Shown: piece after piece, positions 1 through 12,171 of the stretch
How positions within the stretch are numbered: the first letter of the stretch is position 1
How the letters are laid out: every line of letters starts with the position of its first letter
Origin: Sipunculus nudus
Taxonomy: Eukaryota > Annelida > Sipuncula > Golfingiida > Sipunculidae
DNA: 64,000 nt
Direction: 5' to 3'
NCBI GenBank assembly: GCA_026874595.1
Contig: CM049316.1
Coordinates: 9,290,839 to 9,354,838, forward strand
Position numbers and translations under genes: made by a program
The notes under the pieces: generated by a model
What the model was told of the DNA's origin: nothing
What the model saw: only the letters and a program-made list of their open reading frames with translations
Databases searched by the model: none

Positions 1-232
1 ATTTGTGCATCAAAAGCCTTGAGTAGAGAGATGCTATATTGTTTAGTATGGCCTGTGTGTCATGCATGTCGTGCTAAAAAGGGTAATAACACAAAGGAAT
101 GTGACAGTTTTAGCTCTCACACTATGTTGTGTATTAAATTCTTTATGTTATTCCTCAGGGCTGTCTGTGGGTTGGCATAACTGGGCACCACTGTATTATG
201 GTCAATTATTACAACATTATTACTTGGGACTA

Positions 233-492
233 GGGGCCTGGACAGCTTAGTGGTAAAATGCTTGGCTCTCTCCGATGGCAACCTGGGTTCGATCCCTGGC
301 GTGGCTGTGAGAGTGGGCTGTAGTTGCCCGTCCAAGGCGGGTGGTTTTCTCTGGGTACACCTGTTTCCTCCACCCCTGCAGACTACTGAACGCCATCACC
401 GGAGCCATAGACAGTGCCTAGATTAGTTATAATAACTATTTGTACAATCCATGTAAAATAAATAAGTTTATATAACAAGTTTATATAACACG
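233..492 (+). mobile_element. tRNA-derived SINE
   Basis: The 5' part resembles a tRNA: an A-box-like CAGCTTAGTGG near 243-253 and a perfect B box GGTTCGATCCC at 286-296. A GC-richer non-tRNA body follows (about 300-420), then an AT-rich tail ending in two exact copies of AAGTTTATATAAC (464-476, 477-489). This is the layout of a Pol III-transcribed SINE rather than a functional tRNA gene, because no acceptor stem closes after the B box. No clear target duplication was found, so both ends are approximate. Confidence 0.6.
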
Positions 493-540
493 GTGAGTTG
501 GTATTTTCATTCACTCTAGAAATATCTGCTTGGTCTTTAA

Positions 541-806
541 CCCTTTACTGTTTACAAGCCACTAAAGAGCACTCTAAATGGGCAACTAGAATGCCATGAT
601 ATGTATAGATTCTTTCAGGACAAAAATATTGCATATTATTTCTAAGTTTCAATGATTTTCAATAATCTTCAGCAAACCCTCTTAGTGGCAACTGTTGAAA
701 ATTTGATAAAGATCCATAAAAAGCTTGAAAAGATATGGCTGTTAGTGTAAATATAAATAGTGTCAGAATTTGTCAGAAATCTAAAATAAATGTAAACAGT
801 AAAGGG
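541..806. mobile_element. piggyBac-type MITE with TTAA target sites
   Basis: A 266-bp element with perfect 16-bp terminal inverted repeats, CCCTTTACTGTTTACA at 541-556 and its reverse complement at 791-806. TTAA directly flanks both ends (537-540 and 807-810). TTAA duplication followed by a CCCTTT-like terminus is the signature of piggyBac-superfamily elements. The interior has no coding capacity, so it is a non-autonomous element. Confidence 0.8.
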
Positions 807-1263
807 TTAATATACAGTGGAACCTCCTTAATACAGACAATAACATGTCTTGGGATTTTGACCATAATACAGAGGTGTCCAAATCATGGAGGTTATACAC
901 CATACAGTTCCTAATTTAGTCAGGGGCCTCCCATTATCTGAGGCCATTTCCCTACCACATGATCAGGACAGAAGATGTCCTGACATAGGAGAGTTATTGA
1001 ATATAAATCTCGGTATTTTACAATTTATTCCTGCCTGCGCATTTGTGCCAATCAGCTGTCATTGCTAAACATCTGCCCCTTACAACTGGAACAGCAAGTG
1101 AATGTGTTCGTACAGGTATAACAAGGTGGCCTCACATGTACCTCACAGACCCTCCAATAACATGTTGTGTGTTTGATGGCTGATTTTGGTTGTACAGGAT
1201 TTCTCCTGAAGTTGAAAGCAATTATAATAGAGAGGTGCCTGAATTAGAGGCTACATGTAAGTC

Positions 1264-1478
1264 CACAATTCACAGGACAGCCTTAGGTGTTCCTATTAGG
1301 TATAGATATCACATTCTACAGGACAGCCTTAGGTGTTCTTAATCACAAGGAGTGGGGGGGGAGGGGGGTTGTCTGTGACAATTCAGATGACAGCCTTAGG
1401 TGTTCCTAATAAGGGGTGTCACATTCCAGATGACAGCCTTAGGTGTTCCTAATAGGGTGTGTCACATTCCACAGGACT
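1264..1478. repeat. minisatellite, four copies plus a partial
   Basis: The core GACAGCCTTAGGTGTTC recurs at 1275, 1322, 1389 and 1432, each followed by a variable linker ending in CACATTC-type sequence; a partial fifth copy starts near 1470. Spacing is irregular (about 43-67 bp). A G-run lies in the second linker. No coding sense was seen. Confidence 0.65.
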
Positions 1479-4400
1479 GCCCTTTGATGCAGATCTTTAC
1501 TGTATTCATGTACAAATCCAAAATGAAGGGATAGCTAGTGGCCATTTTCTGACAGTGAGTGGCCACTTCTACATCAATTTGTAAAAACACCCACAAGTAA
1601 TCCACTTTCGCTGAAAAAAAAAATGATAGGCTGGTGTATGAGTACTGTTGGTCTTTACTGCATCCAAAGTTTCATGATATTTTCTCTTTCTTTTTTGGTT
1701 AAGTGTACTATAATTAATTGCTTTATATGTTAAATATTATATATCAGACATAGCTGCCCTTAAGATATATAGCATTATACTGACAAAATATAAAAGCACA
1801 GAATCATATTTACACTGTATATAATCATGGTTAATATTGAATTGACACTATATTCCCCATAAAACCTGTAAAACCCACAAAACCCAGGTTTACTAAGAAA
1901 AAAATCCACTGGGCTGGGCTTAATGCTTAAAACCCAGGTTTGCCAAACCCTGTAAGGACAGCCTGTTCCATATGGGGGTGCCCCATGGCAGTCTCATGCA
2001 GGTTGTCCTAATAAGAAGGGGGCAGGAGTGTAGGGGTTGCTGTAAGGAGTGGTTCCCCTTTACGTGAATGATAAAGGGGTAAAATTAAAAACCACACCTA
2101 GTGAAGACATTGTGCTTGAATACCCCTCTACTGTATCATGATGTGGTGTGTTTATATCAGTACAGGTGGTTTGGTTCACAAAGGTCTGATGCATGACACC
2201 TGAAGTATTTAACCTCACTCAACAGGATATCTCATACAGCATCTCCATAGTATGGATGTTAATATTATTAGTTAATAGTTGACATAAATAAATGAATTAA
2301 TTTTAGGATATACAGGTAATTAACAAAAGAATTGGCTGGATGATGAATTCTTTAGTATTACCAACATACTCTTTAATATAACGCTGATATCCAGAAGTTT
2401 ATACCTGGGTATAACCTATTTTACCCAGCCAAGGTAAAAACCTGGGTTTTACCCAGGTGTTGTTTAAAAAATGGGTAGTCCTGTCCAGATATGATCTTTG
2501 AAGCATAAAATGGAAAGAGTTTCTGTTTGTGAAACAAGTGATATCAGTACACCTGATTCACGAAGGGAAAAAACATGACGAGTATCAGACTGGCTCTCAA
2601 GAGTCATCATTTATTTCCTTATTTGAATGAGTTGTTTTGCACATGGAATATCTTACATTCACAAGGGTTTTCCTGCTGATGTAAAAACTGCCAGTTCCAT
2701 GATAATTGTCAAGATATCAATGATCCCTCCAGTTTCATTTGATCATCTCATGAGATCTTTACTCTTAGTTTACTTATTACACAAATGTCATTCAGTTACT
2801 TACTCATTTAAAAAGTGAAACTCTTCAAAACAATAATTGTGTTCATGTGTGTGTGTGTCATTACACTTCTCAGAAAAGTTTATCATAATTAAATGTGGAG
2901 AATACTTCAGTAGCCCTTGATTTATGATTGTGATCATGTATTCACCAGGAGCATGTAAGCGTGCATTAAATAACCATACACAGAACACATGTAGATATAC
3001 TGTGTGCCAGTTGAGGACATATGTACGACCCCTCATTACATATGGAGTAGGCATATGTTTGTTTGATCTATTTTTAGAAACTTGGTGGGCTGGGATTTCC
3101 ACACACATGAAAGTAACAATTAATGTATATAAGGAAGTGCTATACCTAGTTACTGTTATAAGAAGAATTGTCAGAGCTTTGTCAAACATTATCAACTGAA
3201 TACACAAAATAGGTGGGTTATTATTGTTGATAATTAAGTGGATTAATATACATTAATATACATATTTGACAGATGGTTTTGTTTGATTGTTTATCACTGG
3301 TCCCTGGATCACACTCAAACATGTATTTGTTACACTAGCTGTTAGCTGAAAGTTTTATACATGTGTATTATTAATATATACTTGTTTGAGGTACTCAGTT
3401 CCTGAGAATTTATGTGATATTTGTTGTATTGTAAACCATTACTTTGATAAAGGTACAGGCAAAACAGTGCCCCAATTGTTACTATTCATGGTCCTTTCAC
3501 TTTTTTGGTATACACATGTTATCTGTTCACCAGATTTATAATTTTAAATAAGTTCCTATTACACAAAGTGAGTTCAAAACATGCCAACTTAGTGGTTAAT
3601 TTTACCTAAAATAATTGTACCATAGATATATCCTAGATTCTGTACTACTCGCACATAGAGTGTAAACAAGTTCAGATCCCTTAAATTCATCTGTGAGGTG
3701 ATCTTGATATTTGATCTAATTTTACCTTTATGGTCAGTTAACAATTGGAGAATCTTTTTGTCACATTGATTTAAATAAGTCACATCATATTAACTGAACT
3801 TACTGATATTTAGCCAAGTATGGAAAGGTGACAGAGTATCAGCATATGGACATCAATCTTAATCTAACATAAAGTCTCGGTAATGATATGCTTCTTATGC
3901 TAGATGATGGAATCAAGGTACATAATGATTAAAAAAAAATTAATTTATGGTTTCATAAAATATGTTCATGTTCCTTTATATAGGTTTCTCCGTTTTTCTT
4001 TGTTTACAGTTTGGAATGTATGGGTTTCATTAAATGTCTGCTTACATGCACAATCTTTTTGATAAAAAGCTATTTAGTTCAGTAGAAATAATCCCTCTCA
4101 GCCTAAGCACTCAGCACTAAACAAAGCCAGAAACATTCAAATGAGTGAAAAAAAGGTTTATTATTCAGTATACTTAAAATTTACAGGTAGTTTTTGTGCC
4201 TGTAAAAAGTGGTTCTGGGTAACTGCTAAAAATGTACTTCATGCCACCAACAGTATTCCCAAGTACCAAAGATTGAATTTAATTGTAATAAATTGCCATG
4301 TATAGATATAGTAATAATTACACTAGTTGTGATGGTTGACTGTCATGTACCAATATAACAAAATCCATCAACCCATCTGATGACCTATGTCCATTATTTA

Positions 4401-4615
4401 GTGGATCATACTTCATATTATGTTGATATATCAATAAATATTAATTTATCATTATGTATCCGTTAAACATTGTGTTCTTCCCATTATAGATTGGATATTG
4501 TATGTTTGTTTGATGCAGCCAAAATAATGTATTTTTAGGATACTGGTATTGCCTTAGTGATATAGTCAGATAGACCGTATGATTTGACTTTGAATTATTC
4601 TGTGTTTAATTTCAG
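1479..4615. other. intergenic sequence upstream of LRR gene 1
   Basis: AT-rich sequence without convincing coding signal. ORFs of 60-135 codons here (for example 2800-3207 minus and 2924-3199 plus) overlap on opposite strands and show no domain or splice support. The 5' non-coding exon and promoter of LRR gene 1 should lie here or upstream of the window, because the coding exon begins right after a splice acceptor at 4614-4615. Confidence 0.5.
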
Positions 4616-4616
4616 G

Positions 4617-7600
4617 ATGGCGTTCTACATGTTCGTCCTTGTTATGGTCCATGTGTTACTGATCCTGGGCCCAACACAGGGTCAGACAAGCCAGTGTCCA
4701 TCCGGGTTACCTGATACCTGTAAATGTGAAGGAAAGAGACTCTCGTGCGTCGCTGTGGGGCTCACAGAGATGCCGCCACCTGACCTAATGACAGGATTCA
4801 CTACCATAGAGCTGGACCATAACTCGATTCAGTTTATACCCAAGTTATCATACCCCAGTGCTGTGAGTCTGAGTATTTCATATAACAGGATCCAGAATAT
4901 CTCAGACGGGGCTTTTAGTGAGCTGACCTCTCTGAATCATTTATACCTTGTTGGTAATAAACTGACCAAACTTAGAGCCAAAATGTTTACAGGACTTGGA
5001 AACCTTCACAGCCTCAGCCTGGCATCCAATCAGATCAAAGAAATCAACCCACATGACCTTTGTCCTGGACGTCTGCAGAATCTGAGAGAGCTGGTCCTCT
5101 CCAGCAATCACATTGAATCCCTCAATAAGAAAGACACTTTTGGGTTTAAGAATCTGAGTAAAATATATTTGAGCCACAATGGGTTAAAAACTGTGCCATC
5201 AAATGCCTTTACTTTTGCCAGCTCATTGAAAGAAATGCATTTGGATCATAACGATATTTCACACATCCCTGCTGAGGCTTTTAAATTTTTCACGGGCTTG
5301 CAGCTATTGAACCTGGACACTACAGGCCTAGCCTCATTAGAAGACGACACCTTTGTTGGTTTGACGCAACTGACAGAACTCGATTTAGGTAACAACAAGT
5401 TGACAGACATTTCCTCGAATGTCCTGAGACCCTTGGATAAATTGCAGAAGCTACATTTACAGAACAACCAGCTGAGCTCACTAAACTGGGAAGCGTTTCC
5501 ATGGATACAGCTCAAGGAGGTCCGACTTGGAAACAATCCATGGACATGTAATTGTAAAGTACACTGGATGAATTCAGCAGGCCTCGGACATAAAGACCAG
5601 GAAAATGTCACGTAAGTAATGGTTATATATATATACATACAGTGAAACCCCAAACTTAAGACCACCAATAGGGCGTCAATAAAGTGGTCATCTGACCAAG
5701 GTCTGATATAAAGAGCAGAAAATAATTGGGTCCTTGAAAAAGTTGTTGTCATTTTGAGGTGATCACTAAAATGAGGTGTCCGTTAGGGGAGGCTTTACTG
5801 TATTCTCAAAATGCCATGACCTTGCTGCTGTTTCAAATGTCTGCTGAAGTTTTGCTGAGGACAGACAAAGATTCCTCATGAAGCTATTATACACACTGTT
5901 TATGTCTGTCAGGTTCATGTGGTGTTGAAGTTTCAGTGGTCTCCAGCTTTCAATGACCTGTTTCTTTTGTCAGGGGCAAAATAAGGTGTGGGTTAAATGT
6001 GACTATATGAGTTGATTGTTTCTAAACATGTTAGAAAATAACCAATCAGTTTATCCAGGTAACTGATCCACAGGTGCAGTAAACAGAAATTAAATAAAAA
6101 AATAAAAAAACATAATTTTCAATTGGAAAAATGAAATTTTCAATGACTGATGTTTGTACAGTGGAGAAGTATTTAAAACTTAATTGAAGCACTCTGAATC
6201 CGTGAACCTCCCAATGAATCAAATACAGTATCTTTAGTTAATGAAACAATACACCAGTTTAGTCCCAACTTCCATATGGGAAGAGTCTGTTAACCACGCC
6301 ATGATAATACACAGTTTATCTTTAGATGATATCTTATCCTTGGATTCACCTGCTCAAGGACTTCATGGTTCCCATGCATTCCATATCCTCGATGCTGAGT
6401 CATTGATACATGTGTATTGGTCCAAACTGGACCTAATGTTGTTTTGGACTGGACCACCAGGGGGCAGGAAGTCCAAGTCTGCATCTATAGATATACACAA
6501 TCTAAAGGCATAATTAAAACCAGTATAATAACACCACTGTAGGAAAACCTTTCAATTTTAATATAATGTGATATGATTTGTATTGAGGGTTATAGCTGAT
6601 TTTTTTGGTACTAAATAAAGTCTTCAGACCTAGTTATGCCTGGTTGATGATATTTTATTGCATTAAATGATTGAAAATAAAAATCAAGCTCTTTCAAGTC
6701 ATATTCAGTCAGTATAAAAAGTATAGTAAAGTGATTAAACCATTTATATTGTCAGTTAATAGAATAAATATAAAATGAAATACATTTTCAGTTATTCAAA
6801 ATTGATAGGCATCCATACCAGTTAGCTGATATCCTATTAGCCAAGAAAGCATTATATTGGATCTGGTATTGCATATCTTATCTAAAATATTTGAAGTTTT
6901 CTAAAAGTAGAAATGACCCTTTCTTCTCCTGAATTAAGTCCTCCAATCCCATCTGAATCAGGGAATTTAATGAGAACTGATAGATATTTGTATTGATAAC
7001 AAACTGTAGAATTTCACAATGGTTTGTAAATAGTTCATTAATTTTCATTTTTTTTCTCTTTTTCTTGAAATATTAATTTTGTGCCATGTTAAAATCAGGA
7101 AAAGTTTTTTGCTTGAACCTGTTTAAGCATCAAGTTGCATTAATTTCCTTTGGAATTTATAGAAAAATAAATTCTTGTGAACTAAAGAATGGATCAATGA
7201 ATAAAATCCTTGATGTGGTCCATACTGTGTATTATCCAAGGTATAATGTACAAGGTGTATCATTCAATCTGAGTAATAATTTAGTGTTGATTGTTGTTTC
7301 AGCGTGTTATAAAATGACCTACCTTAATTCTGTTTTTCATTTTGTTCCACACAGGTGCACCAGTCCACCTGAGTATAACAGTCAGTCCTTGTTCAACGTG
7401 ACCATGTTGTTACGATGCAAGGATAAAAACCGGTCCGGCACGCTGGCCATCGCCATTGGTATCCCCATCCTCATCATCTGTGTCCTCCTCCTCATCTTCT
7501 TCATTTACCGTGCGATGAAGACGCGTCAGAGCGACAAGCGCAAGTCTGTCAGGTACAGTGCCGTCTACAGGGATACTGTGGAATCGAAACACGATCCTAC

Positions 7601-7628
7601 CAAGCCTAGACCTGTCACAAACTTGTAG
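4617..7628 (+). CDS. LRR type I membrane receptor (gene 1), two coding exons
   Basis: Coding exons 4617-5611 and 7355-7628 give 422 residues. The ATG lies one base after an acceptor (TTTCAG, AG at 4614-4615), implying an upstream non-coding exon. The donor is CAC|GTAAGT at 5612 and the acceptor is CCACACAG at 7354; the phase-2 intron falls just before the LRRCT Cys333. Seen in the protein: signal peptide (about 1-22), LRRNT with clustered Cys (CPSGLPDTCKCEGKRLSC), about ten 24-residue LRRs, LRRCT beginning NPWTCNC, a TM segment at about 361-383, and a 39-residue basic tail. The tail holds VRYSAV (397-402), which fits the ITIM consensus and also a YxxPhi sorting signal. The family mediates adhesion or ligand recognition at the cell surface; the ligand is unknown. 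Polyadenylation candidates AATAAA lie near 7767 and 8365. The paralogue at 34405-36427 shares this architecture and intron. Confidence 0.85.
5640..5800. mobile_element. TA-flanked MITE in intron of LRR gene 1 (pogo/Tigger-like)
   Basis: The termini CAGTGAAACCCC (5640) and GGGGAGGCTTTACTG (to 5800) are imperfect inverted repeats, flanked on both sides by TA (5638-5639, 5801-5802). This fits a Tc1/mariner-type, probably pogo/Tigger, non-autonomous element of 161 bp. It sits in the intron 28 bp after the donor site. Confidence 0.6.
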
Positions 7629-8937
7629 ATAGACTGTTCCTATCAGAACTTCTTGTGACTTTAATGCGTAATGCTCTCTTGTTAAAGATTCATTATAGGC
7701 ACAGGAACATTTCATATATGACAAAACGTTTCAATGTAGGTGCAGATCCTGAGGGTCCTCAAAGAGAAAATAAAAGACGGCTGAATATGGAAAAAATGCC
7801 CCAGTAACTTGGGATATGATGTACATATCTCATAACTGGGAATATATTGTGATACGTTTCCCGGGCTCTGCTTTCGGTGGATTGGTAGGAAGGGGGAGGG
7901 GTGAGGGCAGTGTCCTGCCCATTTTTCTGCCATTAGTTCCTATGCCTACGTCAGCCTGGTCATGTAAGCTCCTCAGGTTAAATAGTAGAAAAACATATCA
8001 AGATTTAGGCAGGGAAGATACTGATATTGTTAGTGAAATTTTACATCCACAAATAGAAGTGTTTGAAATATGCAGAAAATATACAGAATTTAGTTTTCTC
8101 AAATAAGCAAATGAGTTTATTATCAGGCCTTACAATGCGTCTTCCAATATTTATAGGGTTGGAGTTGTTTTGATAGTAGTGTGAATGTACTACACATGTA
8201 AAAAGTGTATTTTTTATCAGAATTACTTATAATCATGTACATTTTAGCAATTTGTATATACCAGGTGCCAGGGGCATAGCAAGTGTTAGACCATTCCGTT
8301 TGTTAGATTTAGTTTTATAATGTTATAGACTGTATTTTTACATGGATAAATGTTTATGGTAATAAAAGAGGAATCAGTGGACATTACTTTAATTGTTGCT
8401 TCATTTTTCAAATGAACATGAGATGTTTGCTGTTGCGAACAGGACAGTGCTTTTAAAATGACATTGGTCAGCCTAACAGTGATAAGTTTTTGTCTCTGTT
8501 ATGATAAGATGGTTGTAAGTTTGGCAGTTTGTTTTTATCTTGCTCCAATAGTGGAGTCATCTCAAACACAAATGCTGTCATTTCATCATCATAGTTTTAT
8601 GCTCAAATACTTCAATTTTGCCTCACATTTTTTTACATATGTATCCAAGCAGGTCTACAACCATACCTTATATATATATATTTTTTGCTACAAAACTCTG
8701 TAAGACTGTAACTGTGACTTTCATAAAGATTGTCATAACATTGAGTAAAATATATTAACCTTTAAATTAACGTTTAGGCAGATGCCCTAGTGAAGTCCAT
8801 GTTAAGTATGTTCAGTATTTAATTGTCTTAACATTATATACTATAAGTGCCTTATGAAAATTTTACTCGTCAAACATTCGCAGAAATTTACATTTCTGAA
8901 GACAATTTATTGACACAGTCTATAGAGCAGCCATATA
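7629..8937. other. 3' flank of LRR gene 1
   Basis: Probable 3' UTR followed by intergenic DNA. AATAAA-type signals occur near 7767 and 8365. ORFs at 7816-8106 and 8458-8703 are AT-rich with no recognisable product. Confidence 0.5.
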
Positions 8938-9021
8938 CAGTGGTTCTTTCTTACTGTGGATGCTGTCTGGACTTGGTTATTTGCTTGTAATAGTGAGGTT
9001 CTTGTATTAGAGAATTTACTG
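8938..9021. mobile_element. short TA-flanked MITE
   Basis: CAGTGGTTCTTTC at 8938 and GAGAATTTACTG ending at 9021 are short imperfect inverted termini flanked by TA on each side. The CAGT..ACTG ends resemble the element at 5640-5800. Only 84 bp long, so chance is possible. Confidence 0.35.
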
Positions 9022-9231
9022 TACTTCAGGGGTTTTGGATGTTTTGATTACATATCACAGGATTGTTACAGGAGATGTATTTGTAATGGGAAATGTAAGT
9101 AAGAGAGAGGTGATCTTAATGAAGAGGTGCCCATAAAAGGATAGAGGTTAATTTCCATGAACTAGTTTTCCCATTTCCACAGTTCTTTCATTTTTTAATA
9201 AATCAGCTATACTCCTTACAGGAGAAGGAGT

Positions 9232-9234
<3 letters not shown>

Positions 9235-9288
<54 letters not shown>
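9235..9288. repeat. (AT)n microsatellite
   Basis: An uninterrupted TA/AT dinucleotide run. Confidence 0.95.
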
Positions 9289-9289
<1 letters not shown>

Positions 9290-9292
<3 letters not shown>

Positions 9293-10777
9293 AACATATA
9301 AAATATATCTTATATAAGAGATTAAAAAGAACTGACTCTTTATTTGGATTGAAAAAAAAAATAATTCGAAATATTAAGTAGGAGTTTGAAACTTCTGTAG
9401 CATGGACTGTTTGTGTGATTGGTCAGACTTGGACGCCATCTGGTGGCCATCTGATCAACTCTTAGTAAACTTAAAGTTAGGTTCAGCATTTGTGGCATAG
9501 TTTATTGAATCTGTTATGATATTCATTGCAATGATTCCATTGACAGGGAGAGAATGGTATACTTAACATGTTCATACAAAATTAATGTGTTTTGGTTTTA
9601 GTTAGAAACTCATAGCATACACTTTTGTGTACATCAGAATTTAGCTGAATATGCATGGATTTCAAAACAGTAAACTGTGGAATTTTTATGTACATGTGTT
9701 GAGACTGAAATGCCAAAGTAAACCAGTACATGCCTAATTTTTACTGCAATTTCTATATTACCAATAGAAGTACCAAGTGAACTGGTTGAGTTCTGAACTA
9801 AAATGGATTCTGATATATACACTGTGATATATATCTTTTTATGCAACTCCATTCCTTTATGTATTCCATATAATGTGGTGAGGATATTCCAGTTTTGTAT
9901 GTTTTATATATATGTGAAAATACACCATGTTATACAGTATCTCAAACAGTATCATCAGTAAGTATTATTCAGTAACTGCTGCTGTATTACAAGTTGTGCC
10001 TTGCATGTATGAGTTATCATGAAACAGGAGTTGATAATCTTACATTCATAATGCGACTATTATAGAGTGAACATATCAAAATGCTTACTGTGATTATGGT
10101 ACCTCTGTACCTGCACCCCTGATAACATGCAGTTGAGTCAGAACTTGCTTAATTTATATAGACAGCCCAAGCAAGAGCTTGATCCACACTTACATGTGTA
10201 AAACACCGTTAAATTGTTGCTTTACATACAAATTTGAATGCTTTAAAATTTCATCATGATTTTTGAAAGACAAATGATATTTTGTAGTTAACACCTTTTA
10301 GGCCAGAATTGTGATATGCACACCATTAATTGTATCTTTGTAGCTTACAGTTGGTCAAACAAAGGGGTTACATAAAATCTGTAAAAATTATTAGCAAGTT
10401 ACAATGCTTTTGATGGTAGCTGTGTTAGCGTTTGGCTGTTAGTGAATTGACTGAAGTCAGGTTATTGATGTATGAGCATTTGTAGGATTTTTTTTGTTTG
10501 TTAACTTTTTACTCTTTTATAAACATGTTATACTTCAGATTTTAATTCTAAAATTATAAAATTTGGACAGAAATAAATTTCTTTGAAGGCAGAGATGTTT
10601 TAGGGGCATGTATTATCCATAAAGAAAAATAAAATGATATTTAGACTTCATGACTTATTAATGAATATTACATGTAATAAGAGAAAAACAGTATGGTGTC
10701 TTCTGTGTATATACGCCGTAGTTTTTGTGCAGCGTTTACAGGTGAGCTGATTAAAGGGATGTTCAAGTTAATATATC
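9290..10777. other. AT-rich intergenic DNA, nothing identified
   Basis: No splice-bounded coding segment, RNA gene or inverted termini were recognised. The single 72-codon minus ORF at 9634-9852 has no domain features. Confidence 0.5.
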
Positions 10778-11392
10778 TGGCGTAGCCAGGATTTAGGGAG
10801 GGGAAGGGCCGAAATGTTTGACAAAGTTAATCGATGTACATTTATATACGTACGTATATATATATATATATAAAATGCATATTCATGTTTTAATTCATAT
10901 TAGAAATATTAGTTGTACAAGATGAATAAATAAAAAATATATATTTGCAGGATCAAACCTAATGAAATGTTGAATTATCAATAAACAATACATTAATTAT
11001 TACGGCATGTGCAATGCATACAGGACACCTCAGCCCTCTAATGAGATGATTGTAGCTCAAGTTTTCTCAGATGTCGCCTGGCTAACTACGATGTTACATC
11101 ATGAGGATCGATCTAAGTGTCTCCGTGCACTGACATCAGGGAGTCTCTCAATCCCCATGGTGAACCCAGCCTGTTCTTAAACAGTTTTAGCGTGCTTTTG
11201 GAGCAGTATTTGTACTGAAACAAGTGCTTAATCTGCGGATACCAAATACACGGATTTCATTATCGTGTTCTCGAAATTTTTATCATTATTAAACCAAGTT
11301 AAATTCCGGGAGGACGGGAAGTTCTGGATTCGAGGGGGCGGGGGGGCATGGGCGTATTGGATTCGAGGGGGGGGGGGGGGGCTACGCCCTTG
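10778..11392. mobile_element. degenerate GC-ended MITE, possibly hAT-like
   Basis: The left end reads GGCGTAGCCAGGATTTAGG (from 10779). The right end reads GGCTACGCCCTTGG (to about 11392), which in reverse complement repeats GGGCGTAGCC. G-runs (11336-11348 and 11367-11380) follow two copies of GGATTCGAGGGGG. GGCGTAGCCAGGATTT-type ends are typical of hAT-like MITEs. No 8-bp target duplication was found, so the class is uncertain. Confidence 0.35.
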
Positions 11393-11557
11393 GGTTTGGC
11401 TGGTACAGTCGGCAAATCTAATAAGACTTGCCGTTGCTATATGGCAGAACTTGGAACTGCCACCTTTCGGCAAAATATGTAACTTATTTATGGTCATGAG
11501 CCATGAAAGAAGCTTCACACAGTTGTCTATAAATGTATGTGCTGGTATTTATTTAAT

Positions 11558-11686
11558 TTAATTCAGGTACAAACAGTTACTACTGTCCAGACGAATCTGA
11601 CCAGTCACTAACCTCTCCAGTTCCGGTCCTTCCTCAATGTCATTACAGTCCACAGGCCTTGATCCGCTGCCTTCAGGGAAAGAAAC
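11558..11686 (-). CDS. possible orphan terminal coding exon
   Basis: On the minus strand a good acceptor (TTATTTTAG, AG at 11687-11688) opens a 42-codon reading frame. It begins VSFPEGSGSRPVDCNDIEEG, is Glu/Asp-rich in the middle, and ends in CLYLN and TAA at 11558. AATAAA follows the stop within a few bases. An alternative donor-like GAGAG|GTTAGT lies inside. I do not recognise the product. A second open minus-strand stretch at about 11850-12155 could be an upstream part of the same gene, but no donor joins them. It may equally be a fragment carried by a repeat. Confidence 0.3.
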   Translation of the reverse strand, partial: VSFPEGSGSRPVDCNDIEEGPELERLVTGQIRLDSSNCLYLN

Positions 11687-12138
11687 CTAAAATAATTTAT
11701 AGGTTTAGGCTGTAAAGAAAAGTCCAAATTTTATATTTTCACAATTATTTTTGTAAGGCACTCCATGCCCAAAGTCCTTCCCCATTTAAAATATACCAAC
11801 CTAAATAACAATATTTGATAAAATTTCTGTTTATGAATTGTCCAAGTCATTTATTGGAAGCCCTGAATTGTTTAAATGTACGAAGGTCCATGATGTTTAT
11901 GTGCGTGCGGGTGTGCATGCATGTGTATGTGGAAGAGAGAGAGAGAGAGCTTTGCCTTTGTCCTTGTGCAGCTTCTTAAAAGTCCACATGTGGCGTGTAA
12001 CTCCGCATTCCTTGATGGGACCTACCACGTCGGAACAAGAAATGATTGAATTAACCCTTGGCGCATTTACTTGCCCAAAATGGTATTTCTTGCGTACATG
12101 AAGGGGTGCTACGAGAGGACATACCGCTACACAGAGGT

Positions 12139-12171
12139 GTGGACCGGACCGCTTAGATCAGTCCGGTCCAC
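12139..12171. repeat. perfect 11-bp-arm inverted repeat
   Basis: GTGGACCGGAC (12139-12149), an 11-nt loop, then GTCCGGTCCAC (12161-12171). CGGACCGC-type words recur through 12175-12220, so this is probably part of a small GC-rich repeat rather than a regulatory hairpin. Confidence 0.5.

Noticed and set aside
815-1256. Possible pogo-like MITE starting CAGTGGAACCTCC
   Set aside because: The left end resembles the 5640-5800 element, but no right terminus with matching inverted repeat and TA could be fixed.
5246-5752. 168-codon minus ORF across LRR gene 1
   Set aside because: Shadow of the LRR coding exon running into the intron; no domain.
11265-11561. 98-codon plus ORF rich in Gly
   Set aside because: Crosses G-homopolymers of a MITE; antisense to the candidate exon and without domain.
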